A DNA stretch of 64,000 nt from Fasciolopsis buskii (lineage: Eukaryota > Platyhelminthes > Trematoda > Plagiorchiida > Fasciolidae), in NCBI GenBank assembly GCA_008360955.1, contig LUCM01000674.1, positions 1 to 64,000 on the forward strand. The letters are read 5' to 3'. Shown here one piece after another: positions 38,001-53,800 of the stretch (positions within the stretch are counted from its first letter, which is position 1; every line of letters starts with the position of its first letter). The position numbers and the translations under genes are program-made. A model generated the notes under the pieces. The model was not told where the DNA came from. It saw nothing but the letters and a program-made list of their open reading frames with translations, and did not search any database.

Positions 38001-38085
38001 TGATTATGGCCTAGTGGGAAAGAGTTCGCATGCTCTAAAATGTCCGAATTTGTGAGGCATTCGTGCTGGTTTTACCCCTACAAAG
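38001..38085 (+). repeat. tRNA-derived SINE head or tRNA pseudogene
   Basis: TGGCCTAGTGG (38007-38017) is a perfect A-box match. GGTTTTACCCC (38068-38078) is a weak B box. The 61-base spacing would need a long variable arm, as in class II tRNAs. GCATGCTCT near 38028 resembles the start of an anticodon arm. No acceptor stem was found. Confidence 0.4.
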
Positions 38086-39011
38086 TCCGCCATCTGGAAT
38101 TCGAGTGAGGTATTTAAGATTCAGTCTACTGTCAATCATGTCCGGTAGTTTGATTGTAGCGTAGCCAGAGGTGCCCGCAAGAAGGCAGCTGATAGAATTA
38201 AGCAAACCGTAGCTCCTCATGGAACAAAAGTCAAAGTAATCATCCATTCTGATTGGGTAAACAACACTTACGGTTTGCTCAGCATAAGATGTAAAGTATG
38301 TACAGAAAATAAACTGGACAGCAGACTTCAGTTTCTTCGAGAAACATGCTTCCGAGGAATTAGCCCTCTCCAAAGCTCCGTTGGAGAAATCATCTTGCAG
38401 CCTGAAGAGCCGAAGGAACCGGTATACACTTGTTTACTTTCTAAGATGAAATTTTATGTCAGAGGTAGTCGGATGACTTCTGCAAGATCCTCTCTATGGC
38501 GTAATTTCGATTCCTACTCATATATAAGAAAGGTATTGAGAAACGACCAAAAGACCAAGTGCCTGATCCCACAGCTTTATTTTGTGGACAGGCATTCATC
38601 TGTTTGCGTGGAACAGCACGACCGTGAACAGTCGTGTTCCACCGTTTGCCACTTTCCGCGGGCTTGGGTGAACAGTTGAGGGCTTAGAACTCCCTAGAAA
38701 TATGATCCCTTGACAGATGATTGAGTCTGTCAATTACTGAAAGCTACTGAAGTGGCGGAACAAATTTAAGAAGTCCGAGGTGCACTAACATAGCTAATTG
38801 CAAGTCAGTCTCTGTCGACACCTCACGAGTCAACTAGCTGGGCAAAAATAGGATTGTTTCAGGTCCACCGTTCTACTTAGAGCATTTTCCATTCCCAAAT
38901 GGGCCGGTTTTACCCACTAAGGATTATCACCATACTGTTGACTATAATCTTCCTGAAAATTACGCATGCGAACCGTGATTAGCTGGCGTACATAATTCAC
39001 AACGTCATCGA

Positions 39012-39056
39012 TTATATATATATGCATGTATATATATATATATATATATATATACA
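39012..39056. repeat. AT dinucleotide microsatellite
   Basis: An interrupted TA/AT run of about 45 bases with one GCATG break. A shorter AT run lies at 39451-39466. No element was identified on either side. Confidence 0.9.
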
Positions 39057-42000
39057 TGGATCAGTGCGTACCAGATTAAACAGTCCTAAACATATAGGAC
39101 GGGTCCCAAGATTGTCGCCGCTCACCTGGCAAGCGTGCTCGGTCTTCTCGTGTCAACCCATCTGCATACTCGAGCACTTTGATTATAAGTTCTCACCAGA
39201 AGCTACTTCGCATGAATCCATTTTTGTGGTCGCAGCTGTGATCGTTGGTTGTCTTTTGTGGGTTAGACATTGCCAATTAACAGATCAACGGCAATCAAAG
39301 CAAAAAATGGTATATAATTAGTCCGTACTACTAACACGAGTAAACAGAAAGTTCCAGAAGCATACGACAGCAATCGCGATCACGGCTGTGATCCGCAAAA
39401 TGAATTCCCGATCCACGTACACTCCTGTCATAAAGAAGATCCCACTGAGAATATATATATATATATGTGATTAAAAACAATAATTTTGAAAGTCAGATAA
39501 ACATTTTTAATTCAGAGTACGGGGTTTTGAACACAACGCGTCGGCGCTCATATTATTGTTTGTTTGACGTGGTGAATATTATTTTGTAAAATTTTATAAA
39601 TGAAAAATTACTGACAGTTTTTTAAATTTTTTTTCACCCGGCGAGAATACCAAATGGTAAATCTCCATCTTTTGGTTTACATTGGTTTGGAATTGGAACA
39701 AAGTGATTTACAACTGACTGAATGCGAAAGACACCACAAAGTATTGATATTCACGGCCTAAGCTGAATGGAACAACATTTAAGAAAGTGTATTACTAGAA
39801 ACAAATTGTTTCCAAGTTGCGAAAGCATTCAAAGCCGAGCAAGGTAGAGCATCAGATCAGGAGTTGCAATTCATAAGTCTACTTAAAATAATGAAGTCAA
39901 AGTAATGCTGAACAATGAAGACAATTGGCCCGACACAAAACTTCACAAATCCCCTATGCAATTGTTGACAGGTCGGCGAAGATCTCAACAGCGAAATATG
40001 AAGAGACACAAAACATACCTTTATGAGTGCATTATGAATATGTTCGGACCAGATGAGATCTAGTGGTAGTTTTACACCCGGGATGCTCCATACATTTAAA
40101 TTAGGGAGCCACATTATTGTTTGTGTAAAACTGAGCGCTTGCTTTCTAATGAGAATAAAAAGACTTCCTTTGGCAAAGAGGAAGTCGAGTACTGGTTTAT
40201 CTGGACTCGTTAATTGACAGACTGAAAGGGGAAGACCAGTAAATGTCAGAAGATAAAGAGTAAACCAGGTTGGAGGACTGGCAGCTGTATCTCACTCCCA
40301 ACCCTGTCAGTACGTTCAACATAGGTAGTTAGCCAGAAGTAATAGATAACGAAGGAATTTAAGAAAAGAACCACAACGAGACAGAGTTTCTCACTGGAGC
40401 CCAGGAGATCCCAATTGGAGGACACTGGCAACATTATCCTTGGTGGGCTGAGTTGAGTTCTCGCCTTGAAACCACTTCCTTTTAATAAATAAATCAACTG
40501 AATGGATTTTGATAATGTAACCTGAATAACAACAGCCGTCTGTCAACACCGACAACTGTATTAGTAAAACCAAGAACAACCATGGAAGAGGACTTATGAT
40601 ATGATTAATAAGTATTCTAGCGTGTTTGATCTGCACCGATCGTTGATTTATGCTAAGTGCTAAGTGTCACGGATTTGAATGTATCGCACAACAATTTAAA
40701 AGAACCAAGGTTTCAAAAAGATTTCGCAAAGGGCGAAAATACACAAAAAATGCGGATTTCCTATTTTGCAAGCACGAGTCTGCTCTTTAGAATGTTACTG
40801 TTGCATCCGCTGTGGACGTCCGCTCGTGGATCAGTCAAATAAGCCTTACTTCGTCTACAAATTGTTGACAAAAGATCGTTGCCCCGGTATCCCCTTGTCC
40901 ACTTGATTTTGAGGTTGAGAATAACGTCAAAATATCGTAGCTAGTACAAGGCTGAAAAAGCAGACTGAGTATCGAAACCTCCAGAGTGACAAACGAAAAG
41001 GGGTAGCCGTTTTAATTAGGCTATCTTCATTCCGGGTCTGTGGTTTGCGTGTTCACTTCAAAAAAAATCGCGTCAGTCCTATTTGATCTTTGAGAGTAAA
41101 TGTTGAAACCAATTTTCATTTTCTTAAAACCGATCTAATGTTTCGATTTTGGACCTTATTAAAAGTGTGATCGCCGACCAAGTTATCCGGGTCTTGTTGA
41201 CACAAAAAGTCCGCAAATACGGTGATGATGATATACCAGATCGTATGTAAATCACCTGTTAGCAGGAAGCGAACTAAGTTACACCGGTGCTCAAAATTCC
41301 TGGTAGTTATTGCAAACTACTGACGGACCGAAGGTGGATGTTTTACTGAACCCCACCAAGAATTGCAATCTCCTGTCCAAATGACACGGTACTGTTAAAG
41401 TCGTGTAGGAAATATTTCTCCCATAAATCCCCGTGCTGCAGTCAGAGTCAAGCGTTTTGCGGTTTGTTATAAACCAATAGGCGTTGTTTATACTGGAACA
41501 TAAAGGGTTCGCACGTGTTTACAGTCAGTATCCGGAACGGAATAATTCAATGTCAATTCGGATCACTTAGCTGGCTCACCAAAGCACTGCCGCTGAAACA
41601 ACGTGCCCAGATTGCTTTACTACTAAAGAATACGTCGATTCTGGCTGAATTTTTCTCCCTACTTAATTGTTTCCTATCCGCCAGTGATCGCATTTTTCAG
41701 GCAAACATAATTTAGTATATTTTAGTAAGTGAGTAAGGGTTTTGCTTGCCAATAAGAGCATAACCTTCTACGAAATATTAGCTACGGAAGACATTCTCTT
41801 GACTAAGTTATTTAGTTAGCCTTTTTGATTATGACTCAGGATAAATGGTTCCCTGTTGGCTAGACCGAAATGCTGTTTTAACCTGGCCGCAGGTTATCCG
41901 CCTCAGTGTTCCTTTGTATTCACCTTGGTAACAAGTGTCACACTCATTCGACTGTTCCAGTTGTACACACTCCAGACTGAAGCGCATGAAGAGTTCGCGT

Positions 42001-44774
42001 CATTAGTGCTTTCATAAGGTGCCATGAGGGAGGCTTTGAAAGATTCAGTTAGGAGATAAAATGGTAACTGCTGAGCGTACAACAGATCGCCCTCTGCACA
42101 CACTTACGTGTATTATGAGTGACCATCGGGCGTGCGGATTGTCATTATTTTAACTACGGCCTTCGTGAGAACTGGATAGCACTCCTGCCAAAATTCGAGG
42201 CGGTCAGTGCAAAAGTTCTCAACTGAATCGAGTGAGTACCAGTCTCTGTTGTCAAGATATTACAACTGTATTTTCAAACCCGGATATGAATCTAGTGAGC
42301 GCAACGGATGCGAAGTGATCGGGTGTGCAAATGGATGGCCAGAGCAATGTCGGGTAAGCATTCACAATCGTAAAACCAGCCGTGTGATTACGTAAATCAT
42401 ACAGTTTACTCCTTAAGACAATACTGATTGTATTTGTTGTGAAATATTATCAAAAGAGATTGAAGCACTATTCATAACCACACTAACGTGCTATGCAATC
42501 TGAGTAAAGGTTGACATTACACAAACGATGAGGGTAATTCTCTTACGATAACTGTCGAAACAAATGTCAAATCTGGTTTTAAAAGAAACTGACATCCCGT
42601 GACGGTTAATGAGATGCTTGAATATGATTGCATTCAGGTCAGGGCTTGCGATGTTGGAAGGAGAAAATGACAAATTTCGTGAAAAGAATACAAATGTGAT
42701 GTCATAGCTGTCGAGATCAGATACATTTAAACATTATTTCCATTACATCTTTCCACCAACGGATGAATCTAGAGTTTATAGTCAGCTGTTTATTGGAGAT
42801 GAATCCGCGTCGCTCACTATCGTGTCCCTATATTCCACTTAGTCCTCGCATCAGTTGTGATCCCCAGTCTGACATTTTCAAAACACAACTTCCGCTTGGA
42901 GCCTGTGCACTGGATCAAGCCTTTCTGTACTTCGAAAGTTCTGATGTAGTCAAAGATATTCTCAATTATATCATCTGTCTTTAATAAACCTGTAAAAAAT
43001 TAAGTCTACTAACGTGAAATTTGACGAATTAGCCGATTTTGTAATGACAAACGTGACAGCAGTGACTGAATTAATGCGAGTCCTCACAAATAAAAGCCAA
43101 GAATTCACAAGCTAACACTTGGTTCGGTGAGCTCATTTCTAGGGCTTACGTTGTCAAAGTGGCATTGATACTCTTCAACAAAGTTGAAGCCAATTCCTTA
43201 TTGACTTTGATAATGTGTGCAAGCGACTAAAAGCTTTTATAAAAAACACTATATCGTCATATGGTGGGCATTTGCCCGAAAACATTCAAGGACTGATTCT
43301 GAACTGGTTCGCTTGCAATAATTCTTTGCCTGTATTAGCATTTGCAGACCATAGAAACACAAAATAAACAAATGAATGCGTCCTCCAACCACGTGGTGAG
43401 CACTGTGTAAACCTCGTAGAATCGCAAATAAATTCTTGCAAACCGAAAATGTTCATGTTTTCATGGAGTGTGATTACGGTTTGAATCTAAATCCTAGCTG
43501 CTCACATTTGTTCTTCTACGGTGGCCAAATACGGGGAAGAAATTCCAGTCGGCTAATCGCGTGCTTGGTGTGTTCAGTAACATAATCGGAATTCTGTTGC
43601 TAGAACCATGTCCTGGATTCAACCTAACTAGGTTTCATGTGTGATGCAATTAACCGCGTTTCATAAATTAAACTTCGAAGCAAATTAAATGGTGGATAAG
43701 TACGCGTCATATGCCCAGATAAAAAGGGGTTCAGTTTTTCCATGGAGATCCTGCAAGTGGTACGGAGTGGTGGAAATTTGTGAAAGTTGTGCTCTTTTCT
43801 GTGTTGCTACGATGAACACTTGATATGCGCTCTTTCACCTTCGGTAACATTGCCCAGTACGACCAAATGTGGAAAGTGTTTAACTCGCACGCTTATCCTG
43901 TTTGGGAAAATTTTCGCTTCTACAATGCTACTCACAAATGGAGTTATCGAGTCAAAGCACGGTGGTCATATAATTAAATTTCATTTAAGCTGACAGTTCC
44001 ACAGGTTACTAGAAGCATTCTATCGTTTGTCCGGCAAACAAGCATCTAAAATGTGAACCAAACTTGTGCATTGCACGGCAAACGGGATTTTAAGTGTTCC
44101 AATGTTGCGGGAGATTCACACCGGTCCTAGTGATTCATTTCATACAGGTTCCTTCATTTGCAAGGGACGAAATTGACGACTGCCGTGAGATATTGCTTAA
44201 CATATCCTACGATAACGTTTCTGGACAGATTCATCCGATGGATCCAATGCCCAATTAATAGATGCGCCCCGGCATGTCGGTTGAAATTTCTCAAAGAACG
44301 CTATGATCACTGTACCGATTGTGGTTGAGCAAAATTACTCCACACAGGGGAAAGGGAGCACGAGATAAGTTGAAACGTCATAGATCCGTAAAAAGCCTGC
44401 AACGGACAAAGTTAAGTTACGTGACCGGTGGAAAATGGGACATTTCAGCCGCATGTAGAAATTCCTAACAGTTCAAAGCTTGCAACAAGGAATCTGACCG
44501 AAAGAGTTGCGCTTAGTCCCGTGGAGAGCGAGACAAACTGGACATTGTGGCACTTCGTTACATTCATTTCGCGATATGAACCAGTATGTAAAATTGCACC
44601 GTCAAAAGACTCCTGACTTGCCACCCGTTCCTCATGATTCCATCAGGGAGGAAGCTGTACGACCTCTATTGTGTTTAGTCCGCTTTTGCTAAAGTGACGA
44701 GAAGCATTTGCTCACAAAATGCCGAAGACACAAACATAAGTATCGAAAATACCGCATCAAACCTAAGCGCAAAC

Positions 44775-44802
44775 TGTGTGTATGTGTGCGTGTGTGTGTA
44801 CA
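44775..44802. repeat. TG microsatellite
   Basis: An interrupted TG run ending in GTACAC. Other short simple repeats in the window are an AT run at 2748-2767, TG at 15880-15912, ATT at 14807-14830 and a TA-rich stretch at 16507-16533. Confidence 0.85.
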
Positions 44803-47800
44803 CAGCGAACAATCCCAGTTGCGCCATAAACGCAGGCGCATGTGAAAGAAACGTCACTCAACTGCCTCATTCTATTTGAACCATATTTCTTTATCAGTTC
44901 GTTAGGGTAGGCTTGTTTTTACGCAGCCGACACGATTTGCGTTCAGCAAACACAGAAGAAAAGCTAACCATGCTTATAGCACAATAATGCTCGCATGACG
45001 ATATGTTTGACGCTTTCTTCATCCATTTTCTGGGGCCAGCTGTTTGGTGCCAACCCAACTTAGTAGGTGAAAATTTTACTTGGGGCGAACGAAAACTGAT
45101 CAGGGATATTACCACATGTCCTCTTTTGTTGTCGCGTCATTGTTAATCGCAAGCGTGCTTCTCATTCGGACAAGAAACCGCAGAGAGGACGTTGCAATTT
45201 TTGAACCTGAAGCACGCCTGCTAACCAAGAAAACAAACCGACTATTCACTCAATCGTGGTCACAAGCCTCGCAACAGAAAAATGTGTCCTGGTGTTGTGC
45301 GGCCACTAAATTGCATTGCTGGGCGAATTATGTGGTTAGCCACATTTCGCCAAAATAAATCTGTGCTGGTGTTCAGTCCTCTCAACGAAAGATCCAAGTG
45401 ATTTTTTGGTCATACAGATCTCACAGATGTTTTTCGATTTATTTATGTAGAAGAACGACCGAGAAAAATGAAAGATTGACATATTGTTACATTCGATTCT
45501 GTCCTCAGCGATGATTGCTAATTCCACGAGTGTTCCAGCGAACAATAATAGGATAAATATCTAGGTTTTGTCAGGGCTTACCGAAAGCAAATTGCAACCG
45601 AATCTTGTCGAATTTTGCTCTGAATCTCGTGCAGTCTATGTGTTCGGAGTATCCCTGTTCTTTCAATAATTTCCCTAAAATATTGCCGAAGTCATCCAGC
45701 CAAAACACGAGTTGATAAACGCGTGCGAAGAAGATCGACGATACTTGTTTTTATTGTCATCACTTCTGCAGATTGCGAAATAATTATCCGCCGCAGTTAG
45801 GTTAGGTGATGCCATGAATTATGCTACGGTTACCATTCCAATCCTTAAGATAACCGACACAAAAGATAGGTTGCACTATCCGATACTTGTGAAAATTAAC
45901 AATATGACTGGCGACCAACACAAATTCAAAAGACTGATATTAAACAGACAACCAGAACAACTCATTGGCTTTCTTTGTGATCGACCAAAAGAATCTCAAA
46001 ATATATGAAGATCTATTTTAGTGTTCACCGGTTTACGTTACTGGGTTCACCTAAGTAATCGCTATCTTGTCCGTTTTGGGTTATCTAATCCATATAATAT
46101 CGACAGTGATCTTTTGTAACTCGATTATTGGCCGACAAAATAAATTCATGCGGTTTGTCACCGACAGATAACAGAGGGTTAATGATTATGGAATCAGTAT
46201 ACTCGTGGCTGTCCTTTCGCGTGCTCAATAAGTCGTTGTTACGGCTTGCAACTCAATCTCTTTTTTGGAGTTCCAAGTTCAGTGGAGATATGAAACACTA
46301 AACGAGAAGAAATGAGATGTTTGCTTCAATTTGTCCGGCAATTAATTCCGCTGACACGGCATCCTAATACCAATAACCTGATGACTGTGACAAATTTGCC
46401 CCGGGGAAAATTATTGAACTAATGAGCGTCATATTAAGCGTTTTATTGATTAAAACCTTAAGTTACAAGATTGGTGAAACGGTGCATTACGTTGTTCCCT
46501 CAATGTTTTGTCCTACCTAAATTCAATGTATCAGCATTTAAATGATTTTTATTCATAAAACTTTTGTTTATTAATAAAAGGGTCAATAATCTGATCATAC
46601 TTGATGTATAGTAAGAGTTCAACTACCGTGATGGTCCCTTATCAAACCAAATCCGTGATCATTCATCAAAAGACTTTCGTGAGGATTTAATTTCAAACTT
46701 GGTTGATAATTAACTGGCAAATTCGCGACGAAATAATCATTCATTCGACGCGACTGCAGCTGCAACAACGACGAACTACGACCCACTGGGATTTTAGAAC
46801 AAATGCCTAATTTAGTTGCTTTTGCAAATCCACTTGTTTTTGATTGGTTCTTATTTTAAAATCAACGAACGTGAATGAGGGAATCATTCACTTTCGGTCA
46901 AGTGTGGACGATATACGAATATATTCGAATTTGGATTACTTTGCTTGGAATTTTGGAAATTTGATCCATTTTATCCTAGAAACGTTGTAGACAAATAACC
47001 CATACACACTGTTTCGCTCAGTCTATTAATACAATAATCAATGGACAAAAACTCCCGGCTTTATTGACTGTCTAGTTGCGCATTCTTTGGTGTTATGTTC
47101 AAAATGACTGGCTATTGTGCATCTCAGATCCTGCAAAGTAATCGTCTGAATTGATTTTGCCAAAACTCGAGAATGCGACTTTACAGGTGCTTTGCAGATA
47201 GTCAGAAAAATTCGAAAATTCAATTATTTCAAGTCTCATTATGTAAGTAGATCAATCGAAATGTCGAACTATTTGGATGTCACATTATCGTGTAAGAGCT
47301 TTGCTGTTCGGAGTTTCCAGTCACCGTGTGATCATAATTCTTTGGCATATATTAGTCCGTCCAACTTATCTACAGCTCAGAATAAGACGAACCTCTGTGG
47401 TGTGGTTAATAAATTTCCTCTTTTCCATTGGCCATATACTTGGCAAAGGGTATTTGTCCCAAATTTGATGTGCTTTCTGTAGCTCACTTCATCAAATTTC
47501 TAACACAGTAGAGCTGATCAAAATCTTTGCTGCCTAAGTAATCGTTGGTTATAATCCTTCTGTTAAAGAATGCCTATTAAAATGTATGTCATTTTCCCTC
47601 CCACGTTTTGGTTAAATGTACTGCTATGCTCGTAAGCGCGTTTGTGGCCGCTGTGCTATTTAGTGTCTGAAAAGTGTCTGAAACATGTCACATACTGTAA
47701 TATTGCAACTTGACAAAGGACTAAAGTGAACACAGATTGCTACCTACCACCTCCTTTATTATTTCAGTTGTTTTTCTTTCGTATTGGCTAGGACAAATTG

Positions 47801-50800
47801 CCAAGTGAACGTCGAATGCACCTTTCCGCAGATGGCTTCAAAAAGCATCGGTTTGAACTGGCACTTCTCGTCAGATGCTTCGGTTTCAGCCACTCCATGA
47901 TTTCCCGACGCACAAGAAACAGCCAGAAATCGAATTGTCAGCAATTTACGTTCCATGGTCCCTTATTTGGCACAAAATACAAAAAATCTGAGATAAAACC
48001 AGACTAAAATTATTGCCAATAATACCGGAAGTTTTGTGTTTTTATGCCCCATTTTTAAAATGCCCGGCAACTGAGGGATTTTGCCAGACCTCCAGTAGGA
48101 GAAGCCATAATTTTTGACACGCAAGTTTCGAAGAGAACAGTGCTTCCCTGGTTGAATTACATACGTCGATATTTATGCGTGAACGACACAGCGATATCCC
48201 TGGCCCCACATAGACCGCCGATGACAAATCAAAGGACACTTTTATTTGCATGGATTGCCCATCTGATACGGCTTCTAAAAATGTACAAAAATGTAGATTC
48301 TATTCATAGTGAACAAGTGCAAGATAGTCGGCTTGACGCATTTTGCATTATGCGTGCTTCCTTCGATCCGTAATGACCTGCACGAACAACGTTTTTTGAG
48401 AACAATTATCCTTCATATTGTCTCAAATACCCCGGTCTGGATTTTGGAGCTTATGAGTCGTTTCGTTTCGAACTACTACGCACTGACCCCATAGTCTCCT
48501 TGGTCGTTTGCCTATAGAGTTGGATAGCAACAAACTGAGCTCATCAGTCTAAACCCAATCACATTACAGCTGCCCGGGGTATACGAAGCTTCTGGTGGAC
48601 ATAAGTGTCCGACATTTTGGGAAATGGAAACGCTTGTCCTTGCGTTTCAGAGTTTCCGCTAATCATAGATATATCAGCGGGTTACTGACAAATAACTTGC
48701 AATCATCTTGAGACTATACGCCTAATGCTGATCATACTCGGAGATCCACGAAAGAAAGCAATGCTTCACGCTGGCCTAGATTTAATGGTGCACGATGGAT
48801 ATTTCATTGTTAAAGTTGTACATTCTTTGTTCCTCACAAATAGAGCTACGAATCTCAGCACGGCTGTTTGACTTGTTCGAGTGATGCTAGAAGATGAGTA
48901 GTGACGAAAAATTGACTTTGATACGCATACACATGATGGCTCATCAAGCAAAATTGCGACATAGCAACTAGAGTATGTATCCGCGGCTGTAACGAAACTT
49001 TTATTTCTCTACGAGGGACCAGCAAGCAACAAACCTGTATTAAGTAGCATACTGGTTTCGGTAGAAATCTGTGAAAGGCATTTACATATCGAATATAGCT
49101 CACCATGACAAATCCGAACACTACAACGGCATGTGTCATGAATACGACAAAATTTTTTCCATTTCTACACTGTACTACGATGTAACGTTTATGAACTTTG
49201 GTACCTTATATGTTGTCCTATAAATTATTATAATGTCAGTTTCACCACAAGAAAATGCCCTGATTTTTACATTCATTCAATTAATAAAAATGGATGTATA
49301 CTATTTGAATGAAACGAGAAAAACTGTTCTCTTTCAGAAATCCAAATAATCATAGGTAGTTTTGTGATAAAAATGACAATTGCGATCTAATAACAAAACC
49401 ACCTTTATATTGGTAGAACTTACAACAGGAAACCATCCGTTCTAGGAAATTTTCAACAAATCTTTATGAATTCCTCAATTTTCACGCAAGCAGATTTTGA
49501 ACAAATTGCCTCTCACGACCCCTATTGGTTCATTAAAACGGACCAATCAAATCGCACGAAAAGCACAGTCATTCTCAAGCGCGTACCAGGCATCTGAACA
49601 AGATTTTATGAAACAAAACGAGTTGTTACAGTGGCTAAACAAGTGGGTTAAAGTGATGCCAACTGATGAGCACTGGCTACGAGCTGATTGTACATCGCAA
49701 GAACTCAAACAAACTTTTCTTTGCATCAGGCGATCGTTTTCGCTGGGTATTTCAAGCCCAAAAAGTGTTCAAAATTACCAGGCAAACATGAGCCGGTTTT
49801 GAAATTGTCCTGTCACGGGAAGCATTTGGATACTGTTCCCGCAATTACAATATCGCTAGAGGTGAACGGTTACGGAAAAAGTCGTAAAAAATTCTTTTGG
49901 TCTATGTATAGAAGGTAATGCCATCAAGTAGATTATCTGACACTATGCAATTGCTATGACAACGAGCATCAGTCTCAATGCCTTCCACAAGGCCTTGAAT
50001 GTGCATTGGACTTTTAAGTACAACAGAACCAGGTATATAGTTTTTTCACTTATTCCACCTGTTGTCTTTTTTTCAAGCTTGCATATATTCAGAAGAGAAT
50101 AAGGCTGCATGAATGAAGGCGATGGTTGATTTGGCAATGAAAAACAAACAGGATCAGTTGCCAAAAGCGACGAATGCGGATTAAAGCGTGGCCGGACAAC
50201 ACGTGGACAGTTAGACTTCTTATTTGAAGCAATTAAGTTTAATTTGTCGCTCGGTGCGATCCGACCGAAAGAGTCCGCGGAACGTTTACCAGAACTAGCT
50301 GAAAGTTAGTTCGCACACTGGCTAAACAGGCAAGCTCTTGGCCGGGCACTTCCAAATGGTAACCGTTTGTGAAAATGCTTCATACATGACGATGAAAGCT
50401 AACCTATTTCGCCATGCAGCAGAAGTGCAACTCTTCTTGTACTCTTCTTCCGTTTTAAACTGATGTGAAATTCGAAGTTTGTGTTGTCCATTTAGCGTGC
50501 AGTGCCCGTACCTAGCCATGGTTTCCATGATTTGTTGGGTATTTCTCACAGAAGAGTCAATGTTTCATTGGAACACTGATGAATAATATCAAGAGTGCCA
50601 CTGGTGATGGCGTAAAACACAAAAATGACAATGCTTGCGCCTTTTTATCTCACTTTTACAAACTAGCTTTATTCTATTCCATTTGCCCTGAGAAACATTT
50701 ATCGTTCACTTAAGCCTATTCTGAAGTAATTTTAAATTACCACCAACAAACAGGACAGTAAGTCTCACTTTCGTTGAATCAGCAGGAACATACACGAGTT

Positions 50801-53800
50801 TCGAGTCCCTCATCCATGTTTCCCTCCTACATGTGTTTGGAGACCGGCACCGGTCCCAGCAAATATGCATGAACCACAAGAAATGAAGTTTGATTTTCCA
50901 TTTCACTTTTGTTTGTAAGCATCATGGTGTCAAGTGACCCACTGACAATGTAAAGTGTGCTCCCCTAATAGCCAACTTTCATCCTCCGAATGCCCAATCA
51001 GTAGAGTGACAGAGTCCATCGAACCGCGGGAACCGGTTATCGGAGCTAGTAAATGGTATCGGTGCCGCGAAAAGGGTGGATGAACGAACACCTAGTGAAC
51101 TCCAATGCCCATGCTGGTGTTTCACCGTTCCAACGAAAGTTTTTTTCAGTAGAAAAGTCTCCACCAATTAGCTTCTTCCAGACATCAATGAAGAAATCAG
51201 CAGCAACTCCGGATAATTTGATACTGCACACGATAGTCCTATTGGACAAAGGTATAAATTCCTTTGAGGTATTCATGTCTAATGCGAAGTCCGGAAGCAG
51301 AATAGCTTCAATGAAGTTATGCACGCGTTATTGTTTTTCCTGGTGTTACCTCCCTAGACTTCGGTAAACAAATCTCGCTACAGTAACAAACGTGCATACC
51401 TGAACTTCTGCAGACCAACATCGCATTGCAGTCTAAGTAACTTTTAACGGATTAGCAGGCAACATTAAGTCCCAAGAGAAAATTCCGAACTATCGATTGC
51501 CCTCTGCTACCGTATAAGTTTAAATTTCCAAACAATCTTCAGACCTCAGCAAACAGGGATATTAGTGACTGTGTAATTCTAATCTTTGATATATGTCACC
51601 AGATTAATCGGGATTAAGCAATTAATCGAATGAATTTGATTCTACCTCTCTGGCGACGTGTGTTTAGAGGCACACCCGAAATTCGCTATTTTCTCCACAA
51701 CTTTTACAATGGTGCCAATGCGACTGAATTACTCAACAACTATGGTTACCAAAATTACTCATCTGACTATTGTGTGCTTGGGTTTTCTCAAAATTCGGTC
51801 TTTCGTACACCGCTATTTGTTTCTCTTTATAATTTCAGCGTCAAACGTCATTATCGCGAGAAAAGAAAGTCTTATTATTTCACCTGTGGTGAATTACGGT
51901 CACAGTGATTGGATTTCACGCCCGGTGTGAATTGCATAAAAAACGACTTCAGAACCGGCGTGCGACGCAAAACAATGGAGTATCCAGAGTCGAAAAAGAG
52001 GATACCTGGCATTTCAGTGAACGGTAAAGTTACGAGTTATGAGAGGGATGTGGAAACGGGTTAGCCATGAGTGACCTAGGGAAAACCTCTGACAGTTTTT
52101 AATTGGATTCATTATCCGTAAATGGACACCTGAGCGATTCCAGTGAGGACTAAGAAAGCATGAGGGCGTGAGTAAAACGGAATCGCAGAGTATCCGATGA
52201 GCATATCCGGTAAGTGCTAATAAGTGCTAAATCAAAAGAGCACTTTCAGGAATATTTTATTCTTCCATCGGTACGTCAAACAATAATTGCAATAATGTAT
52301 AGAAAATACTTGTGATTGTATCGGTTGTATCATTTGTGGCGTTTAAATTATTTGAATACAGTCCTAAGTCGAGTTTCACACGGAACGGATTGCTTCTCCT
52401 GGTGTATTTCTTTGGAACTGTACTGTAGTGGAAATTAGTTAAACGAGGTGGCAGCTTGGCAACTGCTTCAAAAATAGACATAGTGCACCAGGATGGCTTA
52501 AACCGAGATGTGGAATTTCACCAACTGTGAAACTTCGTTGACCTCTGTGCGATTCGAGTCGACACATGGTCACAATCCAAATGATTGTGTCGCGCGTGTT
52601 CTGTCAGTTGAGCCACTGGGCCTCGCCGAAGGTTGTTTGGAAATTTCACTCAAGGATTCGTGGTTGCCTCCCCAAATCTCCCAGTCATATAGCATACCCC
52701 ACAGCAAACTTTGGCAATGGTTTGTATCCATGCACGGGTTTGATTCCCATCATAACCGAACATCTCACAGTTAGATCAATTCTGTACGACCGAAATAATC
52801 ACTGAAATCCATGGTAATGAATTCAATGAACATAAATTACTCCGCAAATTAGGCGAACCGGACGGCATGTCGAGTGACTCTATTCTTCCAGATTATTGAC
52901 CCGCGGTATTTCTGAGTTAGGCAGTCTGACATTAATGACTTGGTAGCCCGATTAAATCGCTAAATAGTTCAAAATCTTTCAAATAGCAAGACTTCCATTG
53001 GTGCGAGACTGTGCGGGTTTAAAAAGTCTGTCCTTCTAATTGGCCACATGAACTCGCGTAAGGACTGACCATTGTTGACTCGATGTTATCGTAATTTCTA
53101 CATCATCATGATCATGATCACTATCTTTGTGCATGGCCTTGGGTGAGAGATACAGTTCTACGAAAAGGATGATGATAACAAATGTCTCCCTTTCGTTCTC
53201 AGCAAACGAAACGGCAAAATTTCAGTTCTTCAAGTTATCTGCAATTGCTTTGTGAGATTTGGACTGGAGAAGCACAAAGCAAAGATTAGTTAATCATTGT
53301 GCACACGGGATATTTTTCCACCGGTCGCTCTAATCTTGCCGAAATTGTTGACGACTACTGTTTAAGTGAATTAAGCCCTCTTGTGATCACATAGTCCAGG
53401 AGTTGTTGATTGCATGTCCTGCATATCCTGTGGGAAAACTTTCGAAATTCCTGCATGCATGTGCAGCCCAAAACACAAACAGACTATTGAAAAATTCATA
53501 TTTCACGAGCAATATTCACACATTTTAAGCTTACAAAGTGATTATTTGTTACAGTAATCGGTAGCCGCAAATTGCAATGCAGATTGGGCTAACAGTTAGG
53601 ATACCGGCGACAGAACACCGAGACCTAATACAGCCTAATGGTGTTCTGGTACGCAATCAGGAAGCAATCAAATGCGTGACAACAAGCTACACAAACCCAA
53701 GAATTGTCACAGAAATGTGAACACTTCAATACAGCACCAAGTAAACCAAAGCTAGTCAATTTTTCCACCTGGTATGATAAGGCCACTGAAATCGGAATTC

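Noticed and set aside
49497..49802. 101-codon ORF with protein-like composition
   Set aside because: No domain recognised and no convincing splice sites or neighbours.
52688..52755. tRNA-like stretch with good T arm (GGGTTTGATTCCC)
   Set aside because: The A box at a suitable distance is poor and there is no cloverleaf; noted only in the region description.
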